Source: Hygrocybe punicea
Taxonomy: Eukaryota > Basidiomycota > Agaricomycetes > Agaricales > Hygrophoraceae
Reading direction: 5' to 3'
Length of the DNA: 64,000 nt
Assembly (NCBI GenBank): GCA_963556145.1
Contig: OY744463.1
Coordinates: forward strand, 4,402,001-4,466,000
Shown here: positions 1-11,004 of the stretch, piece after piece
Position numbering within the stretch: position 1 is the first letter of the stretch
Layout: the number at the start of each line of letters is the position of its first letter
The notes under the pieces: generated by a model
The model's database searches: none
Seen by the model: only the letters and a program-made list of their open reading frames with translations
What the model was told of the DNA's origin: nothing
Program-made: the position numbers and the translations under genes

Positions 1-10
1 ACATGATGTC

Positions 11-412
11 TCAATGATCGGCTGGAAATTCGGAAATGGAGACATAATCTCCAGCTCTGACAGCTTGCTCGCCTGTACCTGATCTACGACGACTAGCGAG
101 ACCAAATTCCTCGAGTTGTCTTCGAGGTTGCCAAGCCTTAAGGACAACGTCAGCGATGCATGTCCGCAGCATCTCATTGGAAAAATACTGACTTCCCACC
201 ACCTTCTGCCCGCGTTCCATGGGATGCTGGTGTCAAAACCTGCCTTTAACATTCGACCCTTGATTCCTGCAGCAAGGAGCAGGCCGAAAACTGTCAGCAA
301 GAAGACAGTGACCACAAGCTGATCTCGTGGGGAGTCTCTTTCTGGAACAATTGTCAACTCGATGAATTGTGAAATAGCACAACAAGCTCACGAAAACAAC
401 GTGCTTCGACAT
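11..412 (-). CDS. Unrecognised small protein, tentative two-exon model
   Basis: The reading frame ending with a stop at 11-13 looks like protein (it contains GSQYFSNEMLRTCIADVV and later a basic SRRRSG stretch). An ATG at 410-412 followed by a GTGAGC donor at 391 and an acceptor ending at 227 gives exons 392-412 and 11-226, a product of about 78 residues. A competing frame through 240-360 contains a hydrophobic stretch (VTVFLLTVFGLLLAAG) that would be a membrane segment, so the true gene could be longer and membrane-bound. I do not recognise the family. The start and the splice pattern are uncertain. Confidence 0.35.
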
Positions 413-946
413 CGCCCTCCTTCCCAGTCCCCGTATCCGGATTGGTATCGCCAAGTACGGCTCCAGCACAGATAGGTAGATTCTGATTTAGACACCATTG
501 TTTCGTGCACGACAAGCAAGGTTTAGAAGGATTGTCGGGAATTTTTAAGGGTAATATCGAGTAATTTGACTGAAAGCATATACCTAGAGACTAGTTTAGC
601 CTTGCTTTGCAGGTATCTCGAGATAATTGCGCTACGAACACTTGCAGAAGTTGGTTGCCTCCCATTTTGTTTTCATCGCACCATTGACGGAACCCTGGTC
701 ACGATGGGCCAAGTGAGGGTCTTTGACGGAACTGAACAGCTTCGGGGCTTACAAGGACAGAGAGGAGTAATAGGAGAAAGATGATCAGGGTATGGGTGCA
801 GTTTTGGCCTGGGGTCATGGCCGTGGACAATAGGAAAGTAACCTGGAAAGTGTCTTCCAAATCCAGTTCAACTTGAAGTGGCTTCGAATACTGTACTCCA
901 TAGGTCGAGACACTTTCCTCTCGAACGCTCTTGAACGCGAAACAGG
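413..946. other. Intergenic region upstream of ARP1
   Basis: No coding region that I can support. This stretch lies between the divergent starts of the unrecognised minus-strand gene and the ARP1 gene, so it probably holds both promoters. Pyrimidine-rich and AC-rich runs occur before 947, but I see no clear TATA box. Confidence 0.5.
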
Positions 947-2565
947 ATGTCTGCAGAGTTCGACGATGTCCTCACTAACCAACCTGTTGTTATCGACAAT
1001 GTTCGTGGGTTTCCTTTCCATCTACTTCGCGTATTGCTAAACAGTCTTTTATAACCCAATCCTCAGGGTTCTGGGACCATTAAAGCTGGATTTGCTGGTC
1101 AAGATCATCCAAAATGTTTCTTTCCGTCTTTGTGCGTCCAGGGTTAGACCTAAACTCAACCATTCGCCTCAACCATTGATGCATTTATCGGACATGGTTC
1201 AGCGTCGGGCGTCCAAAACACATACGAGTCATGGCGGGTGCATTGGAAGGGGACGTGTTCATCGGGCGACGTGCACAGGAGTTTCGAGGGCTACTCAAGA
1301 TAAAATATCCTATGGAGCATGGGATCGTCACTGACTGGGATGACATGGAACGGATATGGAGCTGGGTGTACGCAGAGGAATTAGGAACACTGAGTGAAGA
1401 GGTCGGTGCATTCCAAAGTTGGCTTTGACGCTGATCCAGCAGGCGGCTAATTCTGAGTACCGCTGACAGCATCCAGTGCTACTCACAGAAGCACCCTTGA
1501 ACCCCAGGAGCAATCGAGATGTGGCTGCTCAAATATTCTTTGACACTTTTAACGTTCCGGCTCTTTTCACTTCTGTGCAGGCAGTGTTGTCATTGTGGGT
1601 ACCTTTTAAGACATATTGTTATTGTAATTTCACGACAGCGAGGTGTCTCTGCAGATACTCCTCTGGTCGGACAACGGGGATCGTTCTTGATTCAGGCGAC
1701 GGCGTAACGCATGCAGTCCCCGTATTCGAAGGCTTCTCAATGCCACACGCTATTCGGAGGGTTGATGTCGCAGGAAGGTATCATCCGTTCCTTCGTGGCG
1801 CTTTTTTATCCATTTTGCTGAGCTTCAAGCAATCAGAGATGTAACAGACCATCTACAACTGCTGCTTCGTAAATCGGGACATCATTTACACACTACAGCA
1901 GAGCGGGAAGTCGTGCGGACAATCAAAGAGAAGTGCTGCTATGTTGCACTAAATCCCGCCAAGGAAGAGAAGGATTCCTCAGGGAGAGCTGAAGAATTCC
2001 GGTTGCCTGATGGGAATATTATACAGGTAAGTTGATGGACTCATTTATTGAATTATGGCAACTCCATTGCGAAAAAACAACTGCAGCTGGGTCCTGAGCG
2101 TTTCAGGGCTCCTGAGATCTTGTTTAATCCAGAATTAATTGGACAAGAATATGCTGGCGTGCACCAAGTAGTTGTGGATTCCATCGGTCGGGTAGACTTG
2201 GATTTACGGAAAAGCCTCTTTTCTAACATTGTTCTCAGTGGAGGGAGCACGCTGTGTCGAGGTGAGATGTCGAGTAAGTATTTATTTCCTGACTAACGTC
2301 TGTGTAGGATTTGGAGACCGTCTCCTTAATGAGGTGAAGAGACTGGCTCTGAAAGATGTCAAGATCAAAATATACGCACCTCCAGAGCGAAAGTACTCTA
2401 CATGGATTGGAGGCTCGATCTTAGCGGGTCTAAGCACTTTCAAGAAGGTAAGTTTCATAATAATTTTCTGCCAAAACCTCATTTTACTGGGTGTATTAGA
2501 TGTGGGTGTCAGCTGAAGAATACCAAGAAGACCCCGATATCATCCACAAAAAGTCAGGATTTTGA
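947..2565 (+). CDS. ARP1: Actin-related protein 1 (centractin), dynactin filament subunit
   Basis: This encodes the actin-like protein that forms the short filament of dynactin, the dynein activator used in nuclear and vesicle transport. Nine exons fit GT-AG junctions: 947-1000, 1067-1131, 1203-1401, 1470-1594, 1655-1777, 1837-2026, 2087-2261, 2308-2447 and 2500-2565. The product begins [20 protein letters not shown], where the DNGSG phosphate loop is split by intron 1. It then shows [48 protein letters not shown] and [29 protein letters not shown] and the C-terminal [12 protein letters not shown] are typical of centractin rather than conventional actin. The C-terminus ends in KKSGF, compared with KTF in animal ARP1. 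Length is close to the family norm of about 380 residues. Confidence 0.96.
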
Positions 2566-2803
2566 TATATTTCCTATCATTATTATGCGCATTTTATTCA
2601 CCGTTCAGCCATCGATACACATAGTTTCATTCTTCTAATAAATGTTATGGGCGGATTTCGGTGCAAGCATCCTGACTTGGCATGCGCATGGTATGGTACA
2701 AGAAAGAGCCGTGGCATGTACCATAGATACAACGTACTTTTCTGCAATAACTATGCACAATCCGGAGAACAAAACCAATACACCTGGAACCCAATAGCCA
2801 TCA

Positions 2804-3467
2804 CTACTTGCCCTTCTTTGGAGGTTCGGCAGCCTTGGATTTTTTGGTGCCGCGGAACTGTGGATGGGAGGGTGAGGGCGTGTGAATGACCGGGGAGGTC
2901 AACTAACCTTCTTGGCACGATTCTTTCGCTCCTTTCGCAATTTGCGAGAAGGCTTCTCGACCTTTTTCGCAAGACCGGACTGTGAACAAAACGAAGGAGA
3001 TGGGCACTGGGCGATTCCGCCAAAGGTACAAAGAAAAAAACACACCCGAACCAACCGATATCTTGGTTCGAACTTCTTCTGAGATGCTTCATCGTCATAG
3101 ATCAATGCGAAACCAGTGCTGCGCCCTCCACCAAATTGTGTCCGAAATCCGAAGGTCACAACTCGTTCTTTGTTGGTCTTGTACATGGCAGCGAGTTTTT
3201 CTGATAGCTCGGTCCGGGAGACGTTTGGACGGGAAGGATGGAGGACATCTATGACAAACTGACGGCGAGCTAAGAGTCGGTTGGTAATGAATTTGCGTGT
3301 TCGTAGAGTGATGGGTGCTGAATTGTCGGCCTGCAAGATAGAAACGTAAGTTGATATCCGTGTCCAGGCGCTGCCATCCACCCTCATCCATCCGGAAACT
3401 ATCCTGTTCAATCGCCTTGCCCAACCATGCCAATGCGAGAAATCAATACGGCCTGAACACTCACCAT
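2804..3467 (-). CDS. RPS24: 40S ribosomal protein eS24
   Basis: This encodes a small ribosomal subunit protein of the cytosolic ribosome. Four exons are inferred: 3465-3467, 3046-3330, 2908-2979 and 2804-2857. The first coding exon is only the ATG, followed at once by the donor GTGAGT; the same arrangement is known from animal RPS24. The product starts [20 protein letters not shown], then shows [38 protein letters not shown] and a basic tail with [16 protein letters not shown] and [17 protein letters not shown]. Length is about 136 residues, as expected. It is convergent with ARP1 (239 bases between stops) and divergent from the next gene with 124 bases between start codons. Confidence 0.95.
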
Positions 3468-3591
3468 AGTTAGCTACTCTCTTCACCTGTTCTCGACGAG
3501 AGTTTTCGTTGGCTGTAAGTTCGGCACCTTCGGCGTTTGCCGGCCGGAGGTTCATTCAACTCAGCTCCACTGGGACTCGTTAAGTGATAAC

Positions 3592-4370
3592 ATGAGTTCT
3601 TCTAGATTAACGTCGTCGTTTGCTCCATATGTGAGTAAAATTGCTGCCGCAACCGCGCCATGTTAACCCTATATCTAGCAACCTCCCCCAGATGATCCCT
3701 TGTATGAGCCTGCCAGCGTCAAATCCCATGCACGCCCTTGGTTTCCACCTCACATCTCTTCGCCAATTCCAAATACATCTTATCAGTCGGGTGGAGTGCC
3801 CACGTTCCAAACATCGGATTCTGGCGGCTTGGGTGCGCTAGAGGAAGCAGAATTACGGCAAAATCAATGGGAAACAAGATACGGAATGAGGGTAGATGTA
3901 TTAGCAATGTTTGCGTATTTGTTGGGGCCAATTTCTGGTAAGTGGACGCTAGCATTATTGATGGCATGCTCTGACGGCTCTCAGCGCTGGCTTTGCTCAT
4001 TATTGAGACACAGAACGATTACATTCGGTTTCATGGTAAGACACCCAGAACGCTGTTGTTACATTCATAATCATGACAAAAAACCAGCGTATCAATCAGC
4101 CCTTCTCTCTACGCCATTGATTCTTATCCGAATATTTGCTGCTCTTCTCCGTTTTCCGCCATGGCCGCAAACGTTCTTCACTCTCTTGCTTGTTGTCCCG
4201 TTACTCTATATGGCGTACGTGTATCGATATCGTCACCCAGTTTTCGGGAGCCTCAACTCTTCCCTTGTTACAGCTTCCGAGCTTATCGTGATGCTTCGCA
4301 ACACGGGCTCGTCCATTACCAACTGCCGTTGTTTGGACCAATCGCTGACAGATGGTTACGAGAAGAGTAG
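3592..4370 (+). CDS. Small multi-pass membrane protein, DUF4870/Tic20-like
   Basis: Five exons are inferred; the first is 3592-3630 and the second starts at 3679 after a CTAG acceptor, which restores the frame. The product is about 190 residues. The N-terminal third is polar and proline-rich (YQPPPDDPLYEP). It is followed by VDVLAMFAYLLGPISALALL, then a polar loop ETQNDYIRFHAYQS, and two further hydrophobic segments (LLSTPLILIRIFAALL and FFTLLLVVPLLYMAF). The order 'AYLLGPIS..LLIE...DYIRFHAYQS' is what I know from the DUF4870/Tic20-like family of small membrane proteins, whose function in fungi is poorly defined. The C-terminus is GPIADRWLREE. The divergent arrangement with eS24 suggests a shared promoter. 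Confidence 0.75.
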
Positions 4371-4843
4371 GTTCTGTATCGGTGCTTATATATCTCGTCC
4401 CCGGCTTTAGAAAGGGGCGGACGACTTCTACTTGCGTTTGTATTTCAGGCTCTTCTCTATGGTAGAGCCGGACGATGCATATCTTTCTTTGCATTAGCAT
4501 TTTTAGTATTCATTCACTCATTGTTGCGTTGATAGCAGTATTGGCAGCGAGTCGTATCTTGGTGCATTCGTCTGAAATCCTTATTCAGCTGTTACAATAA
4601 CTGCGCCAGAAACAGAGATCATGTACACAAATTATCTCATGGGGTATCTCATGGGGATTGCCCATTGCGCATGGATGAGTGTCCTGTCTTCGTATAACGG
4701 CCAGGTACATATCAATTGATACAAATGTTTGCTCATATGGCAATGGTACAGTAGTTTGTGATACAAGATTGGTCTGACGAACACTTCCCAAAATATACAA
4801 ACGATAAACCCAGGACTAGCCGCTCACGTCCTGCGGTAGGTGG
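4371..4843. other. Intergenic region between convergent genes
   Basis: I see no coding region. The stretch is AT-leaning and should contain the 3' ends of both neighbouring transcripts. A small local repeat (GGGGTATCTCATGGGGATT) occurs near 4640. Confidence 0.5.
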
Positions 4844-5695
4844 TCATATGGTTCCCAAGGCGTTGACGATGGCATCGATGTTATCCTCTAGGCAGTTGAT
4901 GACCTCGTCCAATATGCACTTGATTTCGAAAATAACTGTATAGATACGAGTTGGTGACGACGTATGAACCGGGGAGATTGTTACTCACTAGGTCCTAGGA
5001 TTGCAGCGAGCAAAGGACATTGGACTATGAGAACATATACCTCATCTAGTAATATCTTCGTGGCGTTGGCGAGGTCTTTGAGCCGGGTTTCACAGTCATT
5101 CGAAGGATCATAGTTAGCTTGGCCTTTATCAGCACGGAAGGCAGTCTGAGCATTCAAGAGGTTGCCGTAGAAGTCCGATAACAGTTCGTTGCAATTACGT
5201 TGAAATTCGGGGTCGTTGCCATCGGGAGGGGGGTTGGAAGCCAAAGTACCTGCGAATTTTTTAAATGAATGCGGTAGACCCCCAGAGAATGAGTAGATAC
5301 TTACGGAATTTAACAGCGGCATTGCCGGCCTCAGTGCAGTAGTTTACGAAGTTAAGGTAGTTGGTCTGCCTAGCATCGAGTTGGCGGTCGTATCCCGGAG
5401 AGTTAACAGCGGGGCCCGTTGCGACAGTAGACGGAATAGCCCGCTGAGAACGAGAGTGCGCTGAGCCATTGTGAGCAACTGCGTGTTCGGTCTTCGGTGC
5501 GATACTCTTGTGCACCCCGTTCTCGGCGAATCGATCGGCGGCGAGGTTGTTGTGCGAATAATCGGCCGCCATCAGAGGGAGCGGCATAGGTACCGGTGAC
5601 GCAAGGGCGAGACGTGAGGCAAGGGGGGGCTCGAACAACGCTGAAAAGGCCGTAGTGTATAAGACGAGAAGAATCGCACATGTAGAAGAAGGCAT
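4844..5695 (-). CDS. Small secreted protein with cysteines, unknown function
   Basis: The ATG at 5693-5695 opens with a typical signal peptide (MPSSTCAILLVLYTTAFSAL). After a low-complexity stretch (RLALASPVPMPLPLMAAD) comes a helical-looking domain with YLNFVNYCTEAGNAAVKFRT, FQRNCNELLSDFYGNLLNAQ, YDPSNDCETRLKDLANATK and, in the last exon, EIKCILDEVINCLEDNIDAI. Exons are 5305-5695, 5041-5249, a tentative 10-base exon at 4985-4994, and 4844-4935. Five cysteines follow the signal peptide. Without the mini-exon the frame would read through to a stop at 4981, so the C-terminus needs transcript support. I do not recognise the family. Secretion is inferred from the N-terminus. Confidence 0.65.
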
Positions 5696-6199
5696 ATCGT
5701 AGAAGCACGTCAAGTGTTGTTGGTGGCGGGTCCAGCGCAGGGTTCACAAAGCAACGCAAATGGTGGTGGCGGTTAAAAGACAAAAGGTTAGGCAAATTTG
5801 TTCGGTCTCTTCTTATACGATTTCTCTGCTTGATCCTTGTTTGTTCCAATTCTTACTGGCTCCCGCCATTCGCGTCGGGTCACGTGCCGTTGATAATCAG
5901 CTCAAATTCAAGTTCCTATTATAATTATTTATTGGGCTCGAGACGAAAAGATTGAGCGTATTGTCTTCCTCGACACCGTGGGCTGGCCCAATCAACACAA
6001 ATTGTGATTAACCTAACACATACGGTCCAGCTATTAGCACTATACCCGCCCTTGGAAATGTTCATTTCTAACGTATACTCCAGTAACTTTGTTCATACGT
6101 TTCACAGAACGATAGAAGAATGAAGATACAACATCCCGAATGTCCAAAAAAAGGTATAATGAGTAAATCTGAACTCAATCCGTAGCAGATTCATGTTAC
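5696..6199. other. Intergenic region
   Basis: This lies between the promoter side of the secreted-protein gene and the 3' end of the PP2A subunit gene. It is AT-rich around 5910-6180, and I see no supported coding region. Confidence 0.5.
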
Positions 6200-8410
6200 C
6201 TAGAGGCTTTCCGCTGAGAGCGCCTTCTGGAGAGCGCGGGTCGCAAAGTACCGCACATCCGCATCCTGGTCGGCTTTCTGTTGTTCCAATGCGGGCACAA
6301 TCCTTTGCTGTACAAGGTCGTGGCCCTCGGCTGACTTTCCATACGTTACTGCCAAGATCTCCAACGATTTGGCAACATTGAATCTGATGTTTGGGATAGA
6401 GTCCGTTGCCAGTTGCAGGAGTGGCTCGAGGATTTCAGAGCGAACAATTTCCAAATTCAAGGATGGTGCAATCGTCTGTGACAAAACCGATCATCAATGT
6501 GCTCGAAATATAGACAGAAGGGACCGCACTGTGATCGCCTGGACGGTTGTCATTCTGTAAAGATAGTTGGGGTGTTGCCCCATTCCCATTACTTTCGGCA
6601 CAATGGCAACTTTGGCCCAATCAACGCCGAACACCTCTGTCAATTTCTTCAAATTCACTGTCGCTGCCTCCCGTATGCTAAACACCGTGTCGCCCAGCCA
6701 CGACATGCATAGATTCCCTAATTGTTCGTCGAAGAAGGGTTTGCCCAGCTGGTTGGCAAGTAAGGGTATATATTCGATGATGGCTTGCCGCACGCGCCAC
6801 GACTTATCTTCTGCAAGCTCGACAATAGCAGGAAGAAGGCTTTCTGATAAAAGGTCGATGCCAATGACTAGAACAATCTCAATTTCGTGTTCTGAAGAGC
6901 GTTGACAGGAAATGGACATACCACCGTTAACCGTTTCAAGCTTGCTGATGATGTTGAGCCTGACTTCGGGGAACTCATCTTTGAGTAGATGCAAGAATAA
7001 GGGCAACAGATGCTCGGTCGTTGGGCCTTTTCCAAGCAAAGGAGCCAAGCCAGCAATCTGGTTTGCTAGGGCGGCACGAACGTGTTGCGAGGTGTCTTGG
7101 GATAGATCTCGTACACATGGAACGATGCGCGCGAGAATAACTTCTCTATCCAGGAGTTTAGAGAATGCTAGTGTGGCTGGATGAGATCTGCACACCAAGA
7201 GACAAAGGTGAGTCGGAGAGCTCACCTGGGATTTGTCCCGAAGCGGCCGTTCGAACCTCCGCTTCATTGTCTTTCAGAAGTTGAACATATTGACCAATCA
7301 GTTCCTCTCGCACAAGCTCCACACCGATGGCTTCGGCCAGCTGAAGATAGGGTTAAATGAAAATAGCAATTCAAAGCTCATCGACGCACCTCGTTGAAGT
7401 GGTTTGCAGCCATATACCTCACTCGCCAGCTCTTGTCAGCGATACTATGCCTAATTTGCTTCAACAACTGCTCCTTGACCTCAGCTGGGGTGAGCTGCTG
7501 CGCGATCACGATCAGGTCCTCTACGGTCAAGAGTCGAACGGAGTCTTGATCATCGGATTGCAGTCTACGGTATATCGGTAATGCATCAGACAAGACGTGT
7601 GCTTTCGAGAAGTTCTTCAAAAGAGGCTGGGTCATACAAACGTTACGAAATTTTAGTCTCGACAAGCCTTGCATAATGGAAACATACCCCAAGCCATTTC
7701 GCGGCAGCTCGCCGAACCATCGGGGTATCATCAGAGCCCAAGGCGGCAAAACCTTTGCGCAAATCTTCTTGAACGGCGACGGAGACTTTGGGATATACGG
7801 GTGGATACAGAGCGGCAGAGGAAGTTCGTGACGTAAACCATTCTCCTTGCGATAAGCGTTTCAGGAGAGGGATGTAGAAGTCCTCAATTTGGGGTTGTGA
7901 CAAAACAGCGGATACTTTTGCAATAGATTCTGCGGCCTAAGGATGTGCGTGACGTCAGTTGGTCGACGGACGACCAGGTAGCTTGTCGTGAAACAGATTC
8001 TGGCAGGAACGGGAAATCACACCTTGTCTCTCACTAATGTCTCTTCGACGGCCGAGAGATTTTCCAAAGGCCCCAACAATACGTGTGCTTGTTCCCTGCC
8101 ACCAATGTACTCTTCAAAGTTTCTGCCTAGCTCCTCCGCCAGCGCGAGTAATACCTCGTCTTCGTCGTCAACAGAATCTTGAAGGAAAGGAATAAGTTCT
8201 TCCCTGGCACGATCGGGTCCCAAGGCAAGAGCAATGGTTGGGATGCTGTGTATGGCGTTTAATCGTAACTGTGCATCCTCGGAACGTAGCTCGTCCATAA
8301 GAATGGCAATCGGTGCAATCTAGGTAGTGAATTCCGGAGAGTTTTGGTAATATGATTGACGAACTGCTGATATGCACACTCACGTCCTCCATTGGATATC
8401 CTGGATCCAT
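6200..8410 (-). CDS. TPD3: Protein phosphatase 2A scaffold subunit A (HEAT repeats)
   Basis: This encodes the structural A subunit that joins the PP2A catalytic C and regulatory B subunits. Eight exons fit GT-AG sites: 8384-8410, 8023-8319, 7688-7936, 7390-7626, 7226-7340, 6922-7167, 6530-6867 and 6200-6475. The product begins [20 protein letters not shown] and is a run of HEAT repeats. Recognisable stretches are [90 protein letters not shown] and [15 protein letters not shown], which line up with animal PPP2R1A. Length is about 590 residues, as in the family. TPD3 is the budding yeast name. Confidence 0.95.
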
Positions 8411-9756
8411 CGTGGGCAGCTTTCAGGGGACGGACTGGTCAGATGTAGTGCAGAATTGAAGTCGACAAACTAGAAAACAGATATGTTTTGTCTCCACTAC
8501 AGATTTGCTTTACGATTGGCTAGAATGATTTTCTTGAGCGGGTAAAGTTGTTCAAGTTTGACAAGTTCAAAACTTTCCAACTGTTTACGTAGGCCACATT
8601 CAGACCACCCATTTTATCTTAAGTAGTTGAACGTTCGTCCTCATACAACGATTTTTTTCGTCAACAGGACACGCAAGCGAGCGAAAACAACCATCCTTAT
8701 CTACCCCTGCTTTAGCCATGCTTAATCTTCAGTCCGCATCGACGCCAGACCAAAAGCACACCGAACTGTAACAAGAGCGTTCAGCGAACCACAAGCGAGA
8801 ACTCAACAAGAACGCACAAATATTTGACGGGATTCTAGAAACGAGAAAATCTTCACGAAGAAGAAGATTGGAAAAATTTGTGCGGTAGACATGTCAAGTC
8901 AAACAGACCATGGCATTGTCATCACAGTGGCCGATAAGAATGGCCAACTGCGTACCCGCTCAGACCAAGTACGAACGAGTTCCGAAAAAGCTGCACCTCC
9001 TAAAGACACCTGAGGTACACAGGCCGACGAAAAGCCGGGTCTCGAAAGGAGTATGAGGCACGAGAACAGGAAGCAAAATCTTCCCCGCGCGAACAGGATA
9101 GACCCCCGTATGCATGTTCCATCGACGTGAAAAAGTGCACGGCCAGGGAGGTACAATTGACGACGAGGACTGGACTGACTGTAATATATGCAACGCAATG
9201 ATGTGAAACGATAATCATCTGGATTGTCTGTATGATTTGGCGGTAGCGCGGGTATGAAATAGGCTCGTTGCTTTCGCGGGACAAGGGTTCAGCTTCGCCA
9301 CGCGCCGAACATATGGAGACACCGATAAAGACTGCAAAGCAATGTCCTCTGTCCAAGTCTAATCAGGGCAATCGATCCCATGGCGTTCGAATAGCCAATG
9401 AGTCACGATTCGATGTATGTCTGAACCACAGGCAAAATCAGCGGTGCGGATTGTCCTTGTACCAAGGATTACGTGTGATGCGGTAGTGATCTATGAGTGA
9501 AATGGTTAAAATATGACAGGGTTTGCTCGATGAACATCAGCGAGAAACGATTCATCTTCTTGGTATCGGATAGACGACTGCTGTGCTGAGGAACACAGAG
9601 AATGCCGATTGACCGAAGTCTCGTACATCCCTTGTCAGTCGCTCGCGATACCGTTTTTCTGTCATGGGTGCACATTGATTGGTTGAGGGTACAGTAAGTA
9701 GACGTCGTCTTGCACGAGGAGACTAGTACCGTCTGCACACGTGACCTGAGCAAGTT
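8411..9756. other. Long intergenic region with one candidate small ORF
   Basis: This 1.35-kb stretch separates the PP2A subunit gene from the epimerase. Apart from the 40-codon ORF listed separately I see no coding frame with conserved features or good splice structure. A pyrimidine/AC-rich stretch at 8640-8720 could be a leader. Open frames on both strands at 9000-9830 look random. Confidence 0.45.
8891..9013 (+). CDS. Candidate 40-residue protein, unknown
   Basis: A short ATG-to-TGA frame encodes 40 residues beginning MSSQTDHGIVITVADKNGQL and ending SSEKAAPPKDT. Its composition is hydrophilic and protein-like, with no signal peptide or membrane segment. A 17-codon upstream ORF begins at 8719. 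It may be a genuine small gene, an exon of a larger gene I could not assemble, or chance. I do not recognise it. Confidence 0.3.
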   Translation: MSSQTDHGIVITVADKNGQLRTRSDQVRTSSEKAAPPKDT

Positions 9757-10828
9757 ATGCCCATCGAACAAAAACAAGATAGACTTATCCTCCGCCATCC
9801 AAATGTATACAACTCTCAAACCCGACATTCTGAAAATTTCTGATGCTGGCCGTTTCAGGGTGCTTCCGTCGAACTGCTTCTGTTTGGCGCAACCGTCATC
9901 TCCTGGAAGTCTCCCTCCGTACGCGACCCTGAACCGCTCGAGCGCCTCTTCTTGTCGTCCAAAGCCGCGCTAGATGGTTCTAGGGCAGTTCGAGGCGGTA
10001 TCCCAATCGTCTTTCCATGTTTCGGAGCTCCGGTTCGCCCCGAACACCGAAGCCTGAACCAGCATGGATTTGCCAGGAGTGAGGTCTGGACATGGGATGG
10101 GGTCGTCACGGACGGGGTCGTCATAGGTAACGACACCAGTGTCGCTGCAACATTCAGTATGTGAGCAATGTGTATGAATCAGTCCGGGCTGCTAATGGCG
10201 TTGTAGCGCTGGAACCTACACCGAAAATCAAGGCCCTATACGACAAACCGTTCCGTCTCAGCTCTATCGTGACGCTTTCAGGGCACCAGCTTAGCACCCA
10301 ATTGCTTGTTCACAACACATCAACCTCAGACATTCTTGAATTTCAGGTGTTATTCCACAATTACATTCGTGCCCCGTCGAATGACGTCCTCATCTCCTCT
10401 CTTCAGCACAAGTATTACTACGACAAGACAGAGCCCACGGACACTGGAAAGATTTCCCCGAAACTTGAAACGAGGGGAGCCGTGGACGTCAAGGTGTTTA
10501 CCGATTCTGTGTACGAGAATACCTCCCAACAGCATGAAGTTACTTGGCCGGGTGGAGGCATTACGATCAAGTCCCACGAGCTGAAGGACTTGGTGATCTG
10601 GAACCCGCAGCAGGACAATGGGAGCAAGTTGTCTGATATGGAGGAAGGGGGATGGTAGGTTTGTCACCACTGTTTTCCCAATGATGCCGACCTCCCTCCA
10701 GGGAGAATTTTGTTTGTATAGAGCCAGGCTGCGTCCGAGATTTCGTAAAACTCGGAACTGGGCAAACTTGGACCGGACAACAGGTGTTATCTGTTATCCA
10801 CGAACAGAAGAGGCTCAATCAACTTTGA
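9757..10828 (+). CDS. Glucose-6-phosphate 1-epimerase (hexose-6-phosphate mutarotase)
   Basis: This belongs to the aldose-1-epimerase-like family that interconverts the alpha and beta anomers of hexose 6-phosphates in the cytosol; the yeast relative is YMR099C. Exons are 9757-9804, 9859-10156, 10207-10654 and 10702-10828. The product starts MPIEQKQDRLILRHPN, joined by the first splice to GASVELLLFGATVISWKS. It continues with SRAVRGGIPIVFPCFGAP, LNQHGFARSEVW (His in the expected catalytic region), ALYDKPFRLSSIVTLSGHQL, LKDLVIWNPQQD and ENFVCIEPGCV (Glu and Cys near the expected active site). Length is about 306 residues, normal for the family. Confidence 0.93.
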
Positions 10829-11004
10829 CGGTGTCAGCAACAATTGTGTATATTCGAATTCCGTATGAAATCAGCGGTATACACCATCGAACCAGAGGCA
10901 ATTGCCCGAAAGCGGGTACCGTAATCCAAAAGCAAGTCAAAGATTAGACAGTTGGCCATAGTTATAAGAATCGAATAGAACAACTCCATCCGTGTAGCTC
11001 ACAA

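Noticed and set aside
9000..9830. Minus-strand open frames between the small ORF and the epimerase
   Set aside because: Mixed frames without conserved motifs, good splice sites or a consistent start.
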